DNA of 64,000 nucleotides, from positions 62,001 through 126,000 of the forward strand of contig NZ_CP048263.1 of the NCBI RefSeq assembly GCF_019469165.1. The letters are read 5' to 3'. A program made the position numbers and the translations under genes. Shown one piece after another: positions 37,568-46,442 of the stretch (positions are counted from its first letter, which is position 1; the number at the start of each line of letters is the position of its first letter). Below the pieces are notes generated by a model. It worked only from the letters and a program-made list of their open reading frames with translations. It did no database searches and was not told the DNA's origin. The DNA is from Gilliamella sp. ESL0443 (GTDB taxonomy: Bacteria; Pseudomonadota; Gammaproteobacteria; Enterobacterales; Orbaceae).

Positions 37568-38935
37568 ATGTCTTTTATAAAACAATCTTTTTTTATCCAA
37601 TTTTTAATCTTAGTCATCAGTTTACTGATGTTTTCACCATTAAGTTTTGCAGAAATGATAACATCAGGTTCAAAGACCGCGTATCAGTATGATAAACAAC
37701 AAACTCCTGCACCAGATGGATATCAAGCATTTTATATTGATCATATTGGCCGCCATGGTTCACGTTATATTAGTAAACCTAAATATGAAGATATTGCTTA
37801 TGACGTATTAATTTTAGCTGATAAAAATAATCAATTAACCGAAATGGGAAAATCATTATTAAGGCAAATTATTCGTATTAAAGCATTGAATAATAATCAT
37901 TATGGACATCTTACTGATCTTGGACGAAAAGATATTGGTTTAATGAGTCAACGCATGTTAGCCAATAACCCAATGGTTTTTAAAGGACAAAAAATCGAAG
38001 TGCTATCATCAACCTCACCAAGAGCTAAAGAAACAGCAGAAATTTTTATTAAGACATTTAAAAATAACTATTCTGATATCAATATTTATCAACAACCAGA
38101 AGATCAACAAACACTATTACGTTTTTTTGACTATTCTCCGACTTATAAAGAATATAAAAAGAGTAAAAGTGTGAAAAATGCCTTAAAATCGCTAGAAAAT
38201 TCGACTAAAACAGTAGAGCTGAGTCAAAATGTTGCAAGTTTGATATTTACTCAAGGCTTTTGTAATGAGTTGAATAATGGGATTTCTTTATCGGAAAAAT
38301 CTTCAATTAAAACAACAGAATTTGTCATTGCAGTTTATCAACTTTACCAGGAGTTATTATCATTTTCTCCTGAAATTTTAGCTGATAATCACCTTGATTT
38401 TAGCCTTTATTTCACTAAAAATCAGTTATTATGGTTTGACACGGTAGTCACTTCTAAAAGTTTTTTACAAATTGGTCCAGCGTTTGATGCCAATGGTATC
38501 CAAATTAAAATTGCTGCACCATTATTGTTGGATATGTTAAAAACAGCTGATAAGGCAATAACTGATAAAAATATTGATGCTAATTTACGGTTTGCTCATG
38601 CTGAAACTATTTCGCCATTAGCAACATTACTTGAACTTGAAGGTACTTATACTACCGTTAACTCAGTGGCCGATTATCCATCTGTTTGGCAAGCAGAAAA
38701 AATTATTCCTATGGGCGCTAATATTCAATGGATTTTTTACCAAAATAATCAACCTAATCACCCCATATTAATCAAAATGATGTTAAATGAAAGAGAAGTG
38801 CATTTACCATTGAAAACCGATAATTATCCGTACTACCGTTGGGACGAGGTAAAACAGTTTTATGAAAATAAACTGAGTAAACTAGGTCTTACTGATAATA
38901 ACGCATCTTTAGAATGGCTAAATAAAGTAAAATAA
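37568..38935 (+). CDS. Secreted histidine phosphatase, MINPP-type phytase
   Basis: The 455-residue protein has a cleavable signal peptide (about residues 1-28, ending LSFA). The branch 2 histidine-phosphatase motif is RHGSRY at 62-67, containing the phosphorylated His63. The proton-donor motif is HAE at 344-346 (RFAHAETISPLATLL), not the HD of AppA-type phytases. HAE is the mark of multiple inositol polyphosphate phosphatases. The likely job is release of phosphate from phytate in the periplasm or outside. It has its own ribosome site (TAGGAG) and is convergent with dtd, ending three bases away. Confidence 0.82.
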   Translation: MSFIKQSFFIQFLILVISLLMFSPLSFAEMITSGSKTAYQYDKQQTPAPDGYQAFYIDHIGRHGSRYISKPKYEDIAYDVLILADKNNQLTEMGKSLLRQIIRIKALNNNHYGHLTDLGRKDIGLMSQRMLANNPMVFKGQKIEVLSSTSPRAKETAEIFIKTFKNNYSDINIYQQPEDQQTLLRFFDYSPTYKEYKKSKSVKNALKSLENSTKTVELSQNVASLIFTQGFCNELNNGISLSEKSSIKTTEFVIAVYQLYQELLSFSPEILADNHLDFSLYFTKNQLLWFDTVVTSKSFLQIGPAFDANGIQIKIAAPLLLDMLKTADKAITDKNIDANLRFAHAETISPLATLLELEGTYTTVNSVADYPSVWQAEKIIPMGANIQWIFYQNNQPNHPILIKMMLNEREVHLPLKTDNYPYYRWDEVKQFYENKLSKLGLTDNNASLEWLNKVK

Positions 38936-38938
38936 TTT

Positions 38939-39373
38939 TTAAACTTGTAGCCAAAAAGTTACGGGTCCATCGTTAATAAGAGAAACCTGCATGTCAGCGG
39001 CAAATTGTCCAGTTTGTGTCTCAATTTGTTGCTGACATTGTCTAACAAAAAATTGATAAAGTTCATTAGCTTTATCAGGTGGAGCACCTTTTGTGAAACT
39101 TGGGCGCATACCTTTTTGAGTGTCAGCAGCCAGGGTGAATTGAGAAACAACCAACAATTTTCCATTTATTTGCTGAACATTGAGATTCATTTTGTCATTA
39201 ATATCACTAAAAATACGATAGCCGAGCACTTTTTCACTCAAGCGTATCGCTTTTTGCTCGTTGTCATCTTGTTCAACACCGAGTAAAACTAGTAATCCCT
39301 GATCGATTTGACCAATAATTTGATTATCAACACAAACCGATGCTTGTTTTACGCGTTGGATTAAGGCAATCAT
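38939..39373 (-). CDS. dtd: D-aminoacyl-tRNA deacylase
   Basis: Dtd removes D-amino acids (and glycine from tRNA-Ala) from mischarged tRNAs. The 144 residues include the catalytic [17 protein letters not shown] block and the C-terminal GPVTFWL chiral-selectivity motif (here [11 protein letters not shown]). It lies 17 bases downstream of yihY, the same pair as in E. coli. Confidence 0.96.
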   Translation of the reverse strand: MIALIQRVKQASVCVDNQIIGQIDQGLLVLLGVEQDDNEQKAIRLSEKVLGYRIFSDINDKMNLNVQQINGKLLVVSQFTLAADTQKGMRPSFTKGAPPDKANELYQFFVRQCQQQIETQTGQFAADMQVSLINDGPVTFWLQV

Positions 39374-39390
39374 AATTTATATTATTCCAG

Positions 39391-40224
39391 TTAAGATTGG
39401 GGCTTTAATAGCGCTTTTTGCTGTTTATTATAGTCAGTGAGTGTTGCTGCAAATTCGGCACCAAACAAAACAATACACCAAGAGCAGTAGATCCAAACTA
39501 ACATAATGGGAATTGAGGAAACTACCCCATAAATGAGTTGATAAGTCGGAAAAGAAGTAACATACAGTGCAAAAGCACGTTTACCAATTTCGAATAATAT
39601 TGCTGCAACTAACGCACCAATTGCGGCTTCTTTAAATGGAATTGATTCAGTTGGAATAATGCTGTAAAGCAACCAAAATCCAACAACCGATATGATAAAT
39701 GGTAAAGTACTTAGTAGGAGATCACCACTAGCAGCATTCGATAGCCATTTTAGGGAAAATATATAAGAACTTACTGCAACACTTGAGCCAACTAAAATAG
39801 GACCTAATGTTAAAATTGTCCAATACATGGTTAAGTTATACATGAATGAACGTTTGCGTTTGGTTTGCCAGATACGGTTTAGTGCATTATTAATAGAATT
39901 AATAAGTAGTAGTGATGTTACTATTAAACCGATAATTCCAATAAATGTCATTTTTTTTGTATTGGCAATAAATTGTTCTAGGTAATTTTGAATGGTGTCA
40001 CTTGCAGTAGGGACAAGATTGCTATAAATGAGCTGTTTTAAGGATTGGCTAACTTCATTAAACATAGGAAACGCAGAAAGTAAAGAAAACACGACAGTTA
40101 TTAATGGGACTAATGCAAGTATTGTCGTATAAGCTAGTTCTGCCGAGGAAGAGGTTAAACGATCATGATTTATACGAGACCATAACATTACCAAAAAGGT
40201 CTGTATATGCTTAAGTATATTCAT
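39391..40224 (-). CDS. yihY: YihY/BrkB family inner-membrane protein
   Basis: A 277-residue UPF0761/BrkB family protein with six predicted helices. Typical blocks are RLTSSSAELAYTTILALVPL, RIWQTKRKRS and LLYSIIPTESIPFKEAAIGA, and CSWCIVLFGAEFAATLTDY close to the end. The family was once called RNase BN in error; its function is not known. It is between ftsN (12 bases upstream) and dtd (17 bases downstream) in a minus-strand run. Confidence 0.9.
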   Translation of the reverse strand: MNILKHIQTFLVMLWSRINHDRLTSSSAELAYTTILALVPLITVVFSLLSAFPMFNEVSQSLKQLIYSNLVPTASDTIQNYLEQFIANTKKMTFIGIIGLIVTSLLLINSINNALNRIWQTKRKRSFMYNLTMYWTILTLGPILVGSSVAVSSYIFSLKWLSNAASGDLLLSTLPFIISVVGFWLLYSIIPTESIPFKEAAIGALVAAILFEIGKRAFALYVTSFPTYQLIYGVVSSIPIMLVWIYCSWCIVLFGAEFAATLTDYNKQQKALLKPQS

Positions 40225-40236
40225 AATATATCTTAT

Positions 40237-40821
40237 TTAATTAGAAATAATACAGTTATTAATTCCATTCGTTTTTAAAGTGTTTAATGCTTTTTGCACA
40301 TCACCTTTATTTGTATAAGGCCCAACGGTAACTCGATATAACTGCTGACTTAAAGATATGTTACCACTAATACCGGTCATTGCCAAAGATGCTTTTAATG
40401 TATCTGCATTAGTTTTATCTTTAAAAGCCCCACATTGTAGTAACCATTTAGTATTATCATTACTTGATGATAAAGTCGATGTGGTCGTGGTGTTATTCAT
40501 AAAGCTATCTAATATTTGTTGCCGTTCGCTTGCCGCTTTATTTGAGTTACTACTAGCATTTGGTGTTTCCAATTCTTTAAGGTAAGTCCAGCGTTCTTGT
40601 GGTTTTTCCGGTAGGGTTATCGCTGGTGATTCAGTTTTGACTTTTGGTTTTTCAACTGGTTTTTCAGAAGAATTGGTTGAAAGATAATATAGAATAGAAG
40701 AAAACAAAATAATAATGATGATTGCAAGGAATATCATTAAAGATGGGAATAATCGTGACTTATTTTTTTTAGCTTTTCCTTTTGATTGGCTCTTTTTTCT
40801 TACATAATCACGCTGAACCAC
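40237..40821 (-). CDS. ftsN: Cell division protein FtsN (short form)
   Basis: FtsN triggers septal cell-wall synthesis. This one has 194 residues against 319 in E. coli. The N-terminus MVQRDYVRKK matches the FtsA-binding tail of E. coli FtsN, then comes a transmembrane helix (about 25-47), the essential activation motif PQERWTYLKELE (74-85), a short linker, and a C-terminal SPOR domain (about 124-194) with Cys131 and Cys191 positioned as the conserved disulfide. What is lost is the long Gln-rich linker. It precedes yihY-dtd on the same strand. Confidence 0.9.
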   Translation of the reverse strand: MVQRDYVRKKSQSKGKAKKNKSRLFPSLMIFLAIIIIILFSSILYYLSTNSSEKPVEKPKVKTESPAITLPEKPQERWTYLKELETPNASSNSNKAASERQQILDSFMNNTTTTSTLSSSNDNTKWLLQCGAFKDKTNADTLKASLAMTGISGNISLSQQLYRVTVGPYTNKGDVQKALNTLKTNGINNCIISN

Positions 40822-40873
40822 AATACGCTCTCTTTTCTTTTATTCACATAAATTTAAATAATAGTATATAAAT

Positions 40874-40901
40874 AAAAAAAGTGGCTTACACCACTTTTTT
40901 T
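40874..40901 (-). terminator. Terminator of rpsT
   Basis: AAAAAAAGTGG and its complement flank the six-base loop CTTACA. On the minus strand a T run follows the stem, 38 bases after the rpsT stop and before ftsN. Confidence 0.9.
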
Positions 40902-40938
40902 CAATTTTCTTTAACTCTATTGTCAACAGATTAGAAAA

Positions 40939-41202
40939 TTAAGCTAATGCTTTAATCTGTTTAATTAAATTCGCTTTATGACGTGCTGCTTTGTTTTTGT
41001 GGATTAGACCACGAGCCGCTTGACGGTCAACAACTGCTTGCATGTCTTTGAATGCTACTTCAGCTGTTTGTTTATCACCAGCTGCTACAGCTGCGTAAAC
41101 TTTTTTAATATAAGTACGCATCATTGAACGGTTACTAGCATTATGTTTACGGCGTTTTTCGGACTGAACCGCACGCTTCTTAGCTGATTTGATATTAGCC
41201 AA
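40939..41202 (-). CDS. rpsT: 30S ribosomal protein S20
   Basis: S20 has 87 residues, exactly as in E. coli, with the pattern [20 protein letters not shown] and [15 protein letters not shown]. Two TTG codons are candidates: the first abuts GGGAG, while the second (41200-41202) is six bases away and gives the correct S20 start. E. coli rpsT also begins with UUG, which is part of its autoregulation, so I take the second. It is monocistronic. Confidence 0.96.
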   Translation of the reverse strand: MANIKSAKKRAVQSEKRRKHNASNRSMMRTYIKKVYAAVAAGDKQTAEVAFKDMQAVVDRQAARGLIHKNKAARHKANLIKQIKALA

Positions 41203-41431
41203 AGTCAACTCCCAAGTTTAGATAAAAAATACATATTAATAAGGCGGGGAAATATGCCTGATTTTCTTTCTATTGTCAATGCTGTTACATAAAAAAATTT
41301 CCTATATAGTATAAATAACTAATTTCTACTAAATGTTTACTATATAACCGATAATGGATGTAACCTAAAAAGAAATTTTATGTTAGAATAGCAAAAATTT
41401 TATTGTTTTTATATTTAAAAGAGGAAGTCTC

Positions 41432-42595
41432 ATGTCTATCATTAGAATGCAAGATCTTGATCTAAAAGGGAAACGTTTATTTATTCGCTCAGATCTTAAT
41501 GTGCCGGTCAAAAATGGTAAGGTTACTTCTGATGCTCGAATTAAAGCATCATTACCGACTATTGAAGAAGCCATTAAAAAAGGCGCTAAAGTAATGGTTA
41601 CTTCTCATATTGGCCGTCCAACTGAAGGCGAATATAACCCTGAGTTCTCTTTACAACCAGTGGTTGATTATTTAAAAGAACATGTTTCTTTCCCTGTTCG
41701 TCTAGTAAAAGATTATCTTAACGGTGTTGACGTTAAGGAAGGCGAACTAGTTGTTCTTGAAAACGTACGTTTTAATGTAGGCGAAGGTAAAGATGATGAA
41801 ACTTTATCTAAAAAATATGCAGCACTTTGTGATATCTATGTAATGGATGCATTTGGTACGGCTCACCGTGCTCAAGCTTCAACTCATGGTGCTGGTAAAT
41901 TTGCGCCAGTAGCTTGTGCTGGTCCATTATTAGCAGCTGAACTTGATGCTTTAGGTAAAGCGTTAGATAATCCAGCTCGTCCAATGGTTGCGATTGTTGC
42001 CGGTTCTAAAGTATCAACAAAATTGACTGTTCTTGATTCTTTATCAAAAATCGCTGACCAAATTATTGTTGGTGGTGGTATTGCAAATACATTTATCGCA
42101 GCTGAAGGCTATAATGTTGGTAAATCACTTTATGAAGCTGATTTAATTCCTGAAGCAAAAAAATTAATGGCTAATTGTCATATTCCAGTTCCTACTGATG
42201 TTCGTGTAGCAACAGAATTTAGTGAAACTGCAACAGCGACTGAAAAATCAGTTGCCGATGTAAAAGAGAATGAACAAATTCTTGATTTAGGTGATAAATC
42301 AGCTGAAGCATTAGCAGACATTATCAAAAAAGCCAAAACTATATTATGGAATGGCCCTGTTGGCGTATTTGAGTTCCCTAATTTCCGTCGTGGTACCGAG
42401 ATTGTTGCTAAAGCAATTGCTGACAGCCAAGGTTTCTCAATCGCAGGTGGTGGTGATACATTAGCTGCAATTGATTTATTTGGTATTGAAGATAAAATCT
42501 CTTATATTTCAACTGGTGGTGGTGCCTTCCTAGAGTTTGTAGAAGGTAAAAAACTTCCTGCTGTTGCAATGCTAGAAGAGAGAGCAAAAGCGTAA
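41432..42595 (+). CDS. pgk: Phosphoglycerate kinase
   Basis: Pgk transfers phosphate from 1,3-bisphosphoglycerate to ADP. The 387 residues equal E. coli Pgk. The N-terminal signature is [16 protein letters not shown]; the nucleotide-binding domain has [20 protein letters not shown] and [20 protein letters not shown] precedes the ATG. It is followed by a hairpin and then fbaA, as in the E. coli epd-pgk-fbaA cluster, but epd is absent. Confidence 0.97.
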   Translation: MSIIRMQDLDLKGKRLFIRSDLNVPVKNGKVTSDARIKASLPTIEEAIKKGAKVMVTSHIGRPTEGEYNPEFSLQPVVDYLKEHVSFPVRLVKDYLNGVDVKEGELVVLENVRFNVGEGKDDETLSKKYAALCDIYVMDAFGTAHRAQASTHGAGKFAPVACAGPLLAAELDALGKALDNPARPMVAIVAGSKVSTKLTVLDSLSKIADQIIVGGGIANTFIAAEGYNVGKSLYEADLIPEAKKLMANCHIPVPTDVRVATEFSETATATEKSVADVKENEQILDLGDKSAEALADIIKKAKTILWNGPVGVFEFPNFRRGTEIVAKAIADSQGFSIAGGGDTLAAIDLFGIEDKISYISTGGGAFLEFVEGKKLPAVAMLEERAKA

Positions 42596-42609
42596 TAGTT
42601 TTCTATATG

Positions 42610-42641
42610 AAGGATGAGCCAATCACTCATCCTTTAATTTT
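42610..42641 (+). terminator. Hairpin between pgk and fbaA
   Basis: AAGGATGAG (42610-42618) and CTCATCCTT (42626-42634) form a 9-bp stem with a seven-base loop, followed by TAATTTTT. It could attenuate transcription between pgk and fbaA, or process the joint mRNA. Confidence 0.75.
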
Positions 42642-42668
42642 TATATAAATAAATCTATAGGTATTAAA

Positions 42669-43748
42669 ATGGCTACAAAGATTTCTGATGTCGTTAAACC
42701 TGGTGTTGTAACCGGTGATGATGTTCAAAAAGTGTTTCAAGTTGCTCGTGAAAATAATTTTGCATTACCAGCTGTTAACTGTGTTGACACTAATACAATT
42801 AATGCAGTAATCGAAACTGCGGCTAAAGTTGGTTCTGCTGTTATCGTTCAATTCTCTAATGGTGGTGCTCAATTCATCGCAGGTAAAGGATTGAAATTAG
42901 ATGGGCAAGAAACTGCTGTTTTAGGTGCAATTTCTGGCGCTAAACATGTTCACCTTATGGCTGAAAAATATGGTGTGCCAGTTATCGTTCATACCGACCA
43001 CTGTGCTAAAAAACTTCTTCCATGGGTTGATGGATTACTTGACGCAGGTGAAGCTCACTTTGCTAAAACGGGTAAACCTCTATTCTCTTCTCACATGATC
43101 GATCTTTCAGAAGAATCTTTAAAAGATAATATTGATATTTGCTGTCAATATCTTGCTCGTATGTCAGCAATGAAAATGACATTAGAATTAGAGCTTGGTT
43201 GTACTGGTGGTGAAGAAGATGGTGTTGACAATAGCCATATGGATAGTTCAGCACTTTATACTCAACCTGAAGATGTTGCTTATGCTTATGAACGTTTAAG
43301 TGCAATTAGTCCACGTTTCACTATCGCAGCTTCATTCGGTAACGTTCATGGTGTTTATAAACCAGGTAATGTTAAATTAACGCCAAAAATTTTAGATAAC
43401 TCTCAAAAATATGTATCTGAGAAATTCAATTTACCAGCTAAATCATTGAACTTTGTGTTCCATGGTGGTTCTGGTTCTACTCCTGAAGAAATTGCAGAAG
43501 CAGTAAGTTACGGTGTTGTTAAAATGAACATCGATACTGATACGCAATGGGCAAACTGGGCTGGTGTTTTAGAATATTACAAAGCAAATGAAGCTTACCT
43601 TCAAGGTCAATTAGGTAACCCTGAAGGCGTTGATGCTCCAAATAAAAAATATTATGATCCACGCGTATGGTTACGTAAAGGTCAAGAATCTTTAGTTGCT
43701 CGTTTAGAACTTGCATTTAAAGAACTTAATGCGATCGACGTACTTTAG
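42669..43748 (+). CDS. fbaA: Fructose-bisphosphate aldolase class II
   Basis: FbaA is the zinc-dependent aldolase of glycolysis, 359 residues as in E. coli. The zinc site is visible in VIVHTDHCAKKLLPW and in LVFHGGSGS-type FVFHGGSGSTPEEI, with ELELGCTGGEEDGVDNS between them; NIDTDTQWANW closes the substrate site. It follows pgk and precedes a terminator. Synteny here runs straight into the ribosomal/RNA polymerase cluster. Confidence 0.97.
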   Translation: MATKISDVVKPGVVTGDDVQKVFQVARENNFALPAVNCVDTNTINAVIETAAKVGSAVIVQFSNGGAQFIAGKGLKLDGQETAVLGAISGAKHVHLMAEKYGVPVIVHTDHCAKKLLPWVDGLLDAGEAHFAKTGKPLFSSHMIDLSEESLKDNIDICCQYLARMSAMKMTLELELGCTGGEEDGVDNSHMDSSALYTQPEDVAYAYERLSAISPRFTIAASFGNVHGVYKPGNVKLTPKILDNSQKYVSEKFNLPAKSLNFVFHGGSGSTPEEIAEAVSYGVVKMNIDTDTQWANWAGVLEYYKANEAYLQGQLGNPEGVDAPNKKYYDPRVWLRKGQESLVARLELAFKELNAIDVL

Positions 43749-43766
43749 TATCATTCATTATTATAT

Positions 43767-43797
43767 AAAAGCAGGGTTATTCCTGCTTTTATTTTAT
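43767..43797 (+). terminator. Terminator of fbaA
   Basis: AAAAGCAGG (43767-43775) pairs with CCTGCTTTT (43782-43790) around GTTATT, followed by ATTTTAT. It ends the pgk-fbaA unit just before the rplK promoter. Confidence 0.85.
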
Positions 43798-43813
43798 CCG
43801 CTAATAAAAAGTC

Positions 43814-43842
43814 TTGCATTTTTGTATTAATTGTAGGATAAT
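43814..43842 (+). promoter_or_regulatory. Predicted sigma70 promoter of rplKA
   Basis: TTGCAT (43814-43819) and GATAAT (43837-43842) are spaced by 17 bases, a good sigma70 match, about 75 bases before rplK. It lies right after the fbaA terminator, so rplK needs its own promoter here because secE-nusG are not upstream. Confidence 0.65.
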
Positions 43843-43917
43843 TTCGCCCTCATTTAACTTAGGGGAGCTGTCTATTGATTAATAGAAGCGTTTGCACCCG
43901 AGAAAAAGGAAACTAAA

Positions 43918-44346
43918 ATGGCAAAAAAAGTACAAGCCTACATCAAGTTGCAAGTTGCAGCTGGTGCAGCAAACCCTAGTCCACCAGTTGGTCCAGCACT
44001 TGGTCAACATGGTGTTAACATCATGGAATTCTGTAAAGCATTTAACGCTAAAACAGAAAGCATGGAAAAAGGTCTACCTATTCCTGTTGTTATTACAGTA
44101 TATTCTGACCGTTCATTTACTTTTGTAACTAAGACTCCTCCTGCGGCTGTATTATTAAAGAAAGCAGCTAAAATCAAGTCTGGTTCTGGTGAACCTAATA
44201 AGAAAAAAGTAGGTAAAGTAACAAGCGCTCAAATTCGTGAAATCGCTGAATTGAAAGCTGCTGATATGAATGGTGCAACTATTGAAACGATGATGCGTTC
44301 TATTGAAGGTACTGCTCGTTCAATGGGCTTGGAAGTGGAGGGTTAA
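43918..44346 (+). CDS. rplK: 50S ribosomal protein L11
   Basis: L11 has 142 residues as in E. coli, with the proline-rich N-terminus ([20 protein letters not shown]), which contacts antibiotics and elongation factors, and the RNA-binding C-terminal domain ([12 protein letters not shown] at the end). AAAAGGA precedes the ATG. It is first of rplK-rplA, with only three bases between the genes. Confidence 0.98.
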   Translation: MAKKVQAYIKLQVAAGAANPSPPVGPALGQHGVNIMEFCKAFNAKTESMEKGLPIPVVITVYSDRSFTFVTKTPPAAVLLKKAAKIKSGSGEPNKKKVGKVTSAQIREIAELKAADMNGATIETMMRSIEGTARSMGLEVEG

Positions 44347-44349
44347 TTC

Positions 44350-45051
44350 ATGGCTAAATTATCTAAGAAAGCTAAACTTATCCGCGAAAAAGTAAACGCG
44401 ACTAAACAATATGAAATCAATGAAGCAATCGCTTTATTAAAAGAATTTGCTACTGCTAAATTTACTGAAAGCGTTGATGTTGCAGTTAATTTAGGTATTG
44501 ATTCACGTAAATCAGATCAAAATGTGCGTGGTGCTATCGTTCTTCCTCACGGTACCGGACGTAGTGTACGTGTTGCAGTATTTACTCAAGGTGCAAACGC
44601 TGATGCCGCTAAAGAAGCTGGTGCTGAATTAGTTGGCATGGATGATCTAGCGGATCAAATCAAAAAAGGCGAAATGGACTTTGATGTTGTTATTGCATCT
44701 CCAGACGCGATGCGCGTTGTTGGTCAATTAGGTCAAATTTTAGGGCCACGTGGTTTAATGCCAAACCCTAAAGTCGGTACTGTAACACCTAACGTTGCTG
44801 AAGCAGTGAAAAACGCTAAAGCTGGTCAAATCCGTTACCGTAATGATAAAAATGGTATTATCCATACTACTATCGGTAAAGCTGATTTCGATGCAGATAA
44901 GCTTAAAGAGAATTTAGAAGCATTACTTGTTGCATTAAAACGTGCAAAACCAGCATCTTCAAAAGGTGTATTTGTGAAGAAAGTTAGTCTTTCTACTACA
45001 ATGGGCGCTGGTGTTGCTATCGACCAAGCAACTTTAAACGCATCTGTTTAA
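44350..45051 (+). CDS. rplA: 50S ribosomal protein L1
   Basis: L1 forms the ribosomal E-site stalk and in E. coli represses translation of its own operon. It has 233 residues (E. coli 234). Typical blocks: [48 protein letters not shown] and [19 protein letters not shown]. It follows rplK by three bases. Confidence 0.98.
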   Translation: MAKLSKKAKLIREKVNATKQYEINEAIALLKEFATAKFTESVDVAVNLGIDSRKSDQNVRGAIVLPHGTGRSVRVAVFTQGANADAAKEAGAELVGMDDLADQIKKGEMDFDVVIASPDAMRVVGQLGQILGPRGLMPNPKVGTVTPNVAEAVKNAKAGQIRYRNDKNGIIHTTIGKADFDADKLKENLEALLVALKRAKPASSKGVFVKKVSLSTTMGAGVAIDQATLNASV

Positions 45052-45073
45052 TTAATTGTTAAACAAAGAATCG

Positions 45074-45172
45074 GTTGGTGTCTGGCCTTAACCAGACCCC
45101 GTCCAAGACCGTAGGTGTAATTGATATTTAATTACTTAATCTTCCTACGTAGACGGTGACAGAACCTGATAA
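45074..45172 (+). ncRNA. Ribosomal protein L10 leader
   Basis: The 219-base spacer before rplJ contains the L10 leader that L10(L12)4 binds to repress its operon. Visible stems: GTCTGG/CCAGAC (45080-45085, 45092-45097), CCGTC/GACGG (45099-45103, 45152-45156) and GTAGG/CCTAC (45111-45115, 45144-45148). The conserved strings CCGTCCAAGACCGTAGG and GTAGACGGTGACAGAACCT closely follow the enterobacterial leader. Confidence 0.9.
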
Positions 45173-45274
45173 GATATAATACAGGCATTCTGCTCATCGT
45201 GATTGTGCTAATTACATTTGTAGTTAGTTTAAATAATTCTAGGCTTTGCCTAGTTTAATCCAGGAGCAATACCA

Positions 45275-45772
45275 ATGGCACTAAATCTTCAAAATAAACA
45301 AGAAATTGTTGCTGAAGTTAATGAAATCGCCAAAGGTGCGCTATCTGCAGTTGTAGCTGACTCTCGTGGCGTAACTGTAGAAAACATGACTGCATTACGT
45401 AAATCTGCTCGTGAAGCTGGTGTTTATATGCGTGTTGTTCGTAACACCTTATTACGCCGTGTTGTTGAGGGAACTCAATACGAGTGCTTAAAAGATTCGT
45501 TTGTTGGTCCAACTCTAATTGCATTTTCAAATGAGCACCCAGGTGCTGCTGCGCGTATTTTTAAAGCGTTTGCAAAAGAAAATGATAATTTTGAGATTAA
45601 AGCCGCAGCCTTTGAAGGTGAGTTAATTACTGCAGCGAACATTGATCGCTTAGCAACATTACCTACTTATGAAGAAGCATTAGCTCGCTTGATGTCAACC
45701 ATGAAAGAAGCCGCAGCTGGCAAATTGGTTCGTACTCTTGCAGCGGTTCGCGATCAAAAACAAGCTGCTTAA
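45275..45772 (+). CDS. rplJ: 50S ribosomal protein L10
   Basis: L10 anchors L7/L12 dimers to the ribosome. It has 165 residues as in E. coli, with [36 protein letters not shown] and the C-terminal helix [20 protein letters not shown], which carries the L12 binding sites. A CAGGAG ribosome site is present. Translation is expected to be controlled by the leader upstream. Confidence 0.98.
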   Translation: MALNLQNKQEIVAEVNEIAKGALSAVVADSRGVTVENMTALRKSAREAGVYMRVVRNTLLRRVVEGTQYECLKDSFVGPTLIAFSNEHPGAAARIFKAFAKENDNFEIKAAAFEGELITAANIDRLATLPTYEEALARLMSTMKEAAAGKLVRTLAAVRDQKQAA

Positions 45773-45830
45773 TAGCGCTGTGATTGTGAATTTTATTAAT
45801 AAAAAAAATGTAAATTTGGGAAACTATATT

Positions 45831-46199
45831 ATGTCTATCACTAAAGAACAAATTTTAGATGCAGTTGCAGAAATGTCTGTAATGGATGTTGTTGAACTTG
45901 TATCAATGATGGAAGAAAAATTTGGCGTTTCTGCAGCAGCAGCTGTAGCAGTTGCAGCAGCTGGTCCAGCTGAATCAGCTGAAGAAAAATCTGAATTTGA
46001 TGTAATCTTAAAAGATGTTGGCGCTAACAAAGTAGCTGTTATCAAAGCAGTTCGTGGTGCAACAGGCTTAGGCTTAAAAGAAGCAAAAGACCTTGTTGAA
46101 TCAGCTCCAGCAACAGTTAAAGAAGGTGTTAGCAAAGCTGACGCAGATGAACTTAAAAAGGCACTTGAAGAATCTGGTGCAGTTGTCGAACTTAAGTAA
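45831..46199 (+). CDS. rplL: 50S ribosomal protein L7/L12
   Basis: L7/L12 is the stalk protein that recruits translational GTPases. It has 122 residues from the ATG at 45831: an N-terminal dimer domain ([20 protein letters not shown]), an Ala-rich hinge (about 35-52) and the C-terminal domain ([32 protein letters not shown]). The frame is open much further up into the rplJ end, but that extension is not family-like. The start SIT is like the E. coli acetylated L7 N-terminus. Confidence 0.98.
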   Translation: MSITKEQILDAVAEMSVMDVVELVSMMEEKFGVSAAAAVAVAAAGPAESAEEKSEFDVILKDVGANKVAVIKAVRGATGLGLKEAKDLVESAPATVKEGVSKADADELKKALEESGAVVELK

Positions 46200-46221
46200 G
46201 TTTATCAATAGCAAGCTAAAC

Positions 46222-46251
46222 GGCTGGGGGTTTTATACCTCCAGCCTTTTT
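46222..46251 (+). terminator. rplL-rpoB attenuator hairpin
   Basis: GGCTGG (46222-46227) and CCAGCC (46241-46246) extend inward through GGT/ACC (one mismatch), and TTTTT follows. In E. coli a partial terminator at this place sets the ratio of ribosomal protein to polymerase transcripts; the same role is likely here. Confidence 0.8.
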
Positions 46252-46442
46252 GCGCTGTAATAAGTCAAATAATTTTATTTGAAGATTATCAATAAAAAGT
46301 AATAAAGAAATAATATATTTATTAAGCCTAATCAATTGATATTTATAGATATTTTCGATGAGGTGTCAGGCGTTATCATTTCGTAGTACCCTGATGAATA
46401 TTTAATCATGCTAAAATAGCAGATAAGCAAGTTGAGGAACTA

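Noticed and set aside
45738-45830. N-terminal extension of the rplL frame
   Set aside because: L7/L12 starts at 45831; the 31 upstream codons overlap the rplJ end and are not family-like.
46429-46440. AAGTTGAGGAAC just before rpoB, a 12-base match to the dispersed repeat
   Set aside because: It contains the rpoB ribosome site (GAGGA) and lacks the following CGGGGTTTTT part, so chance and function explain it.
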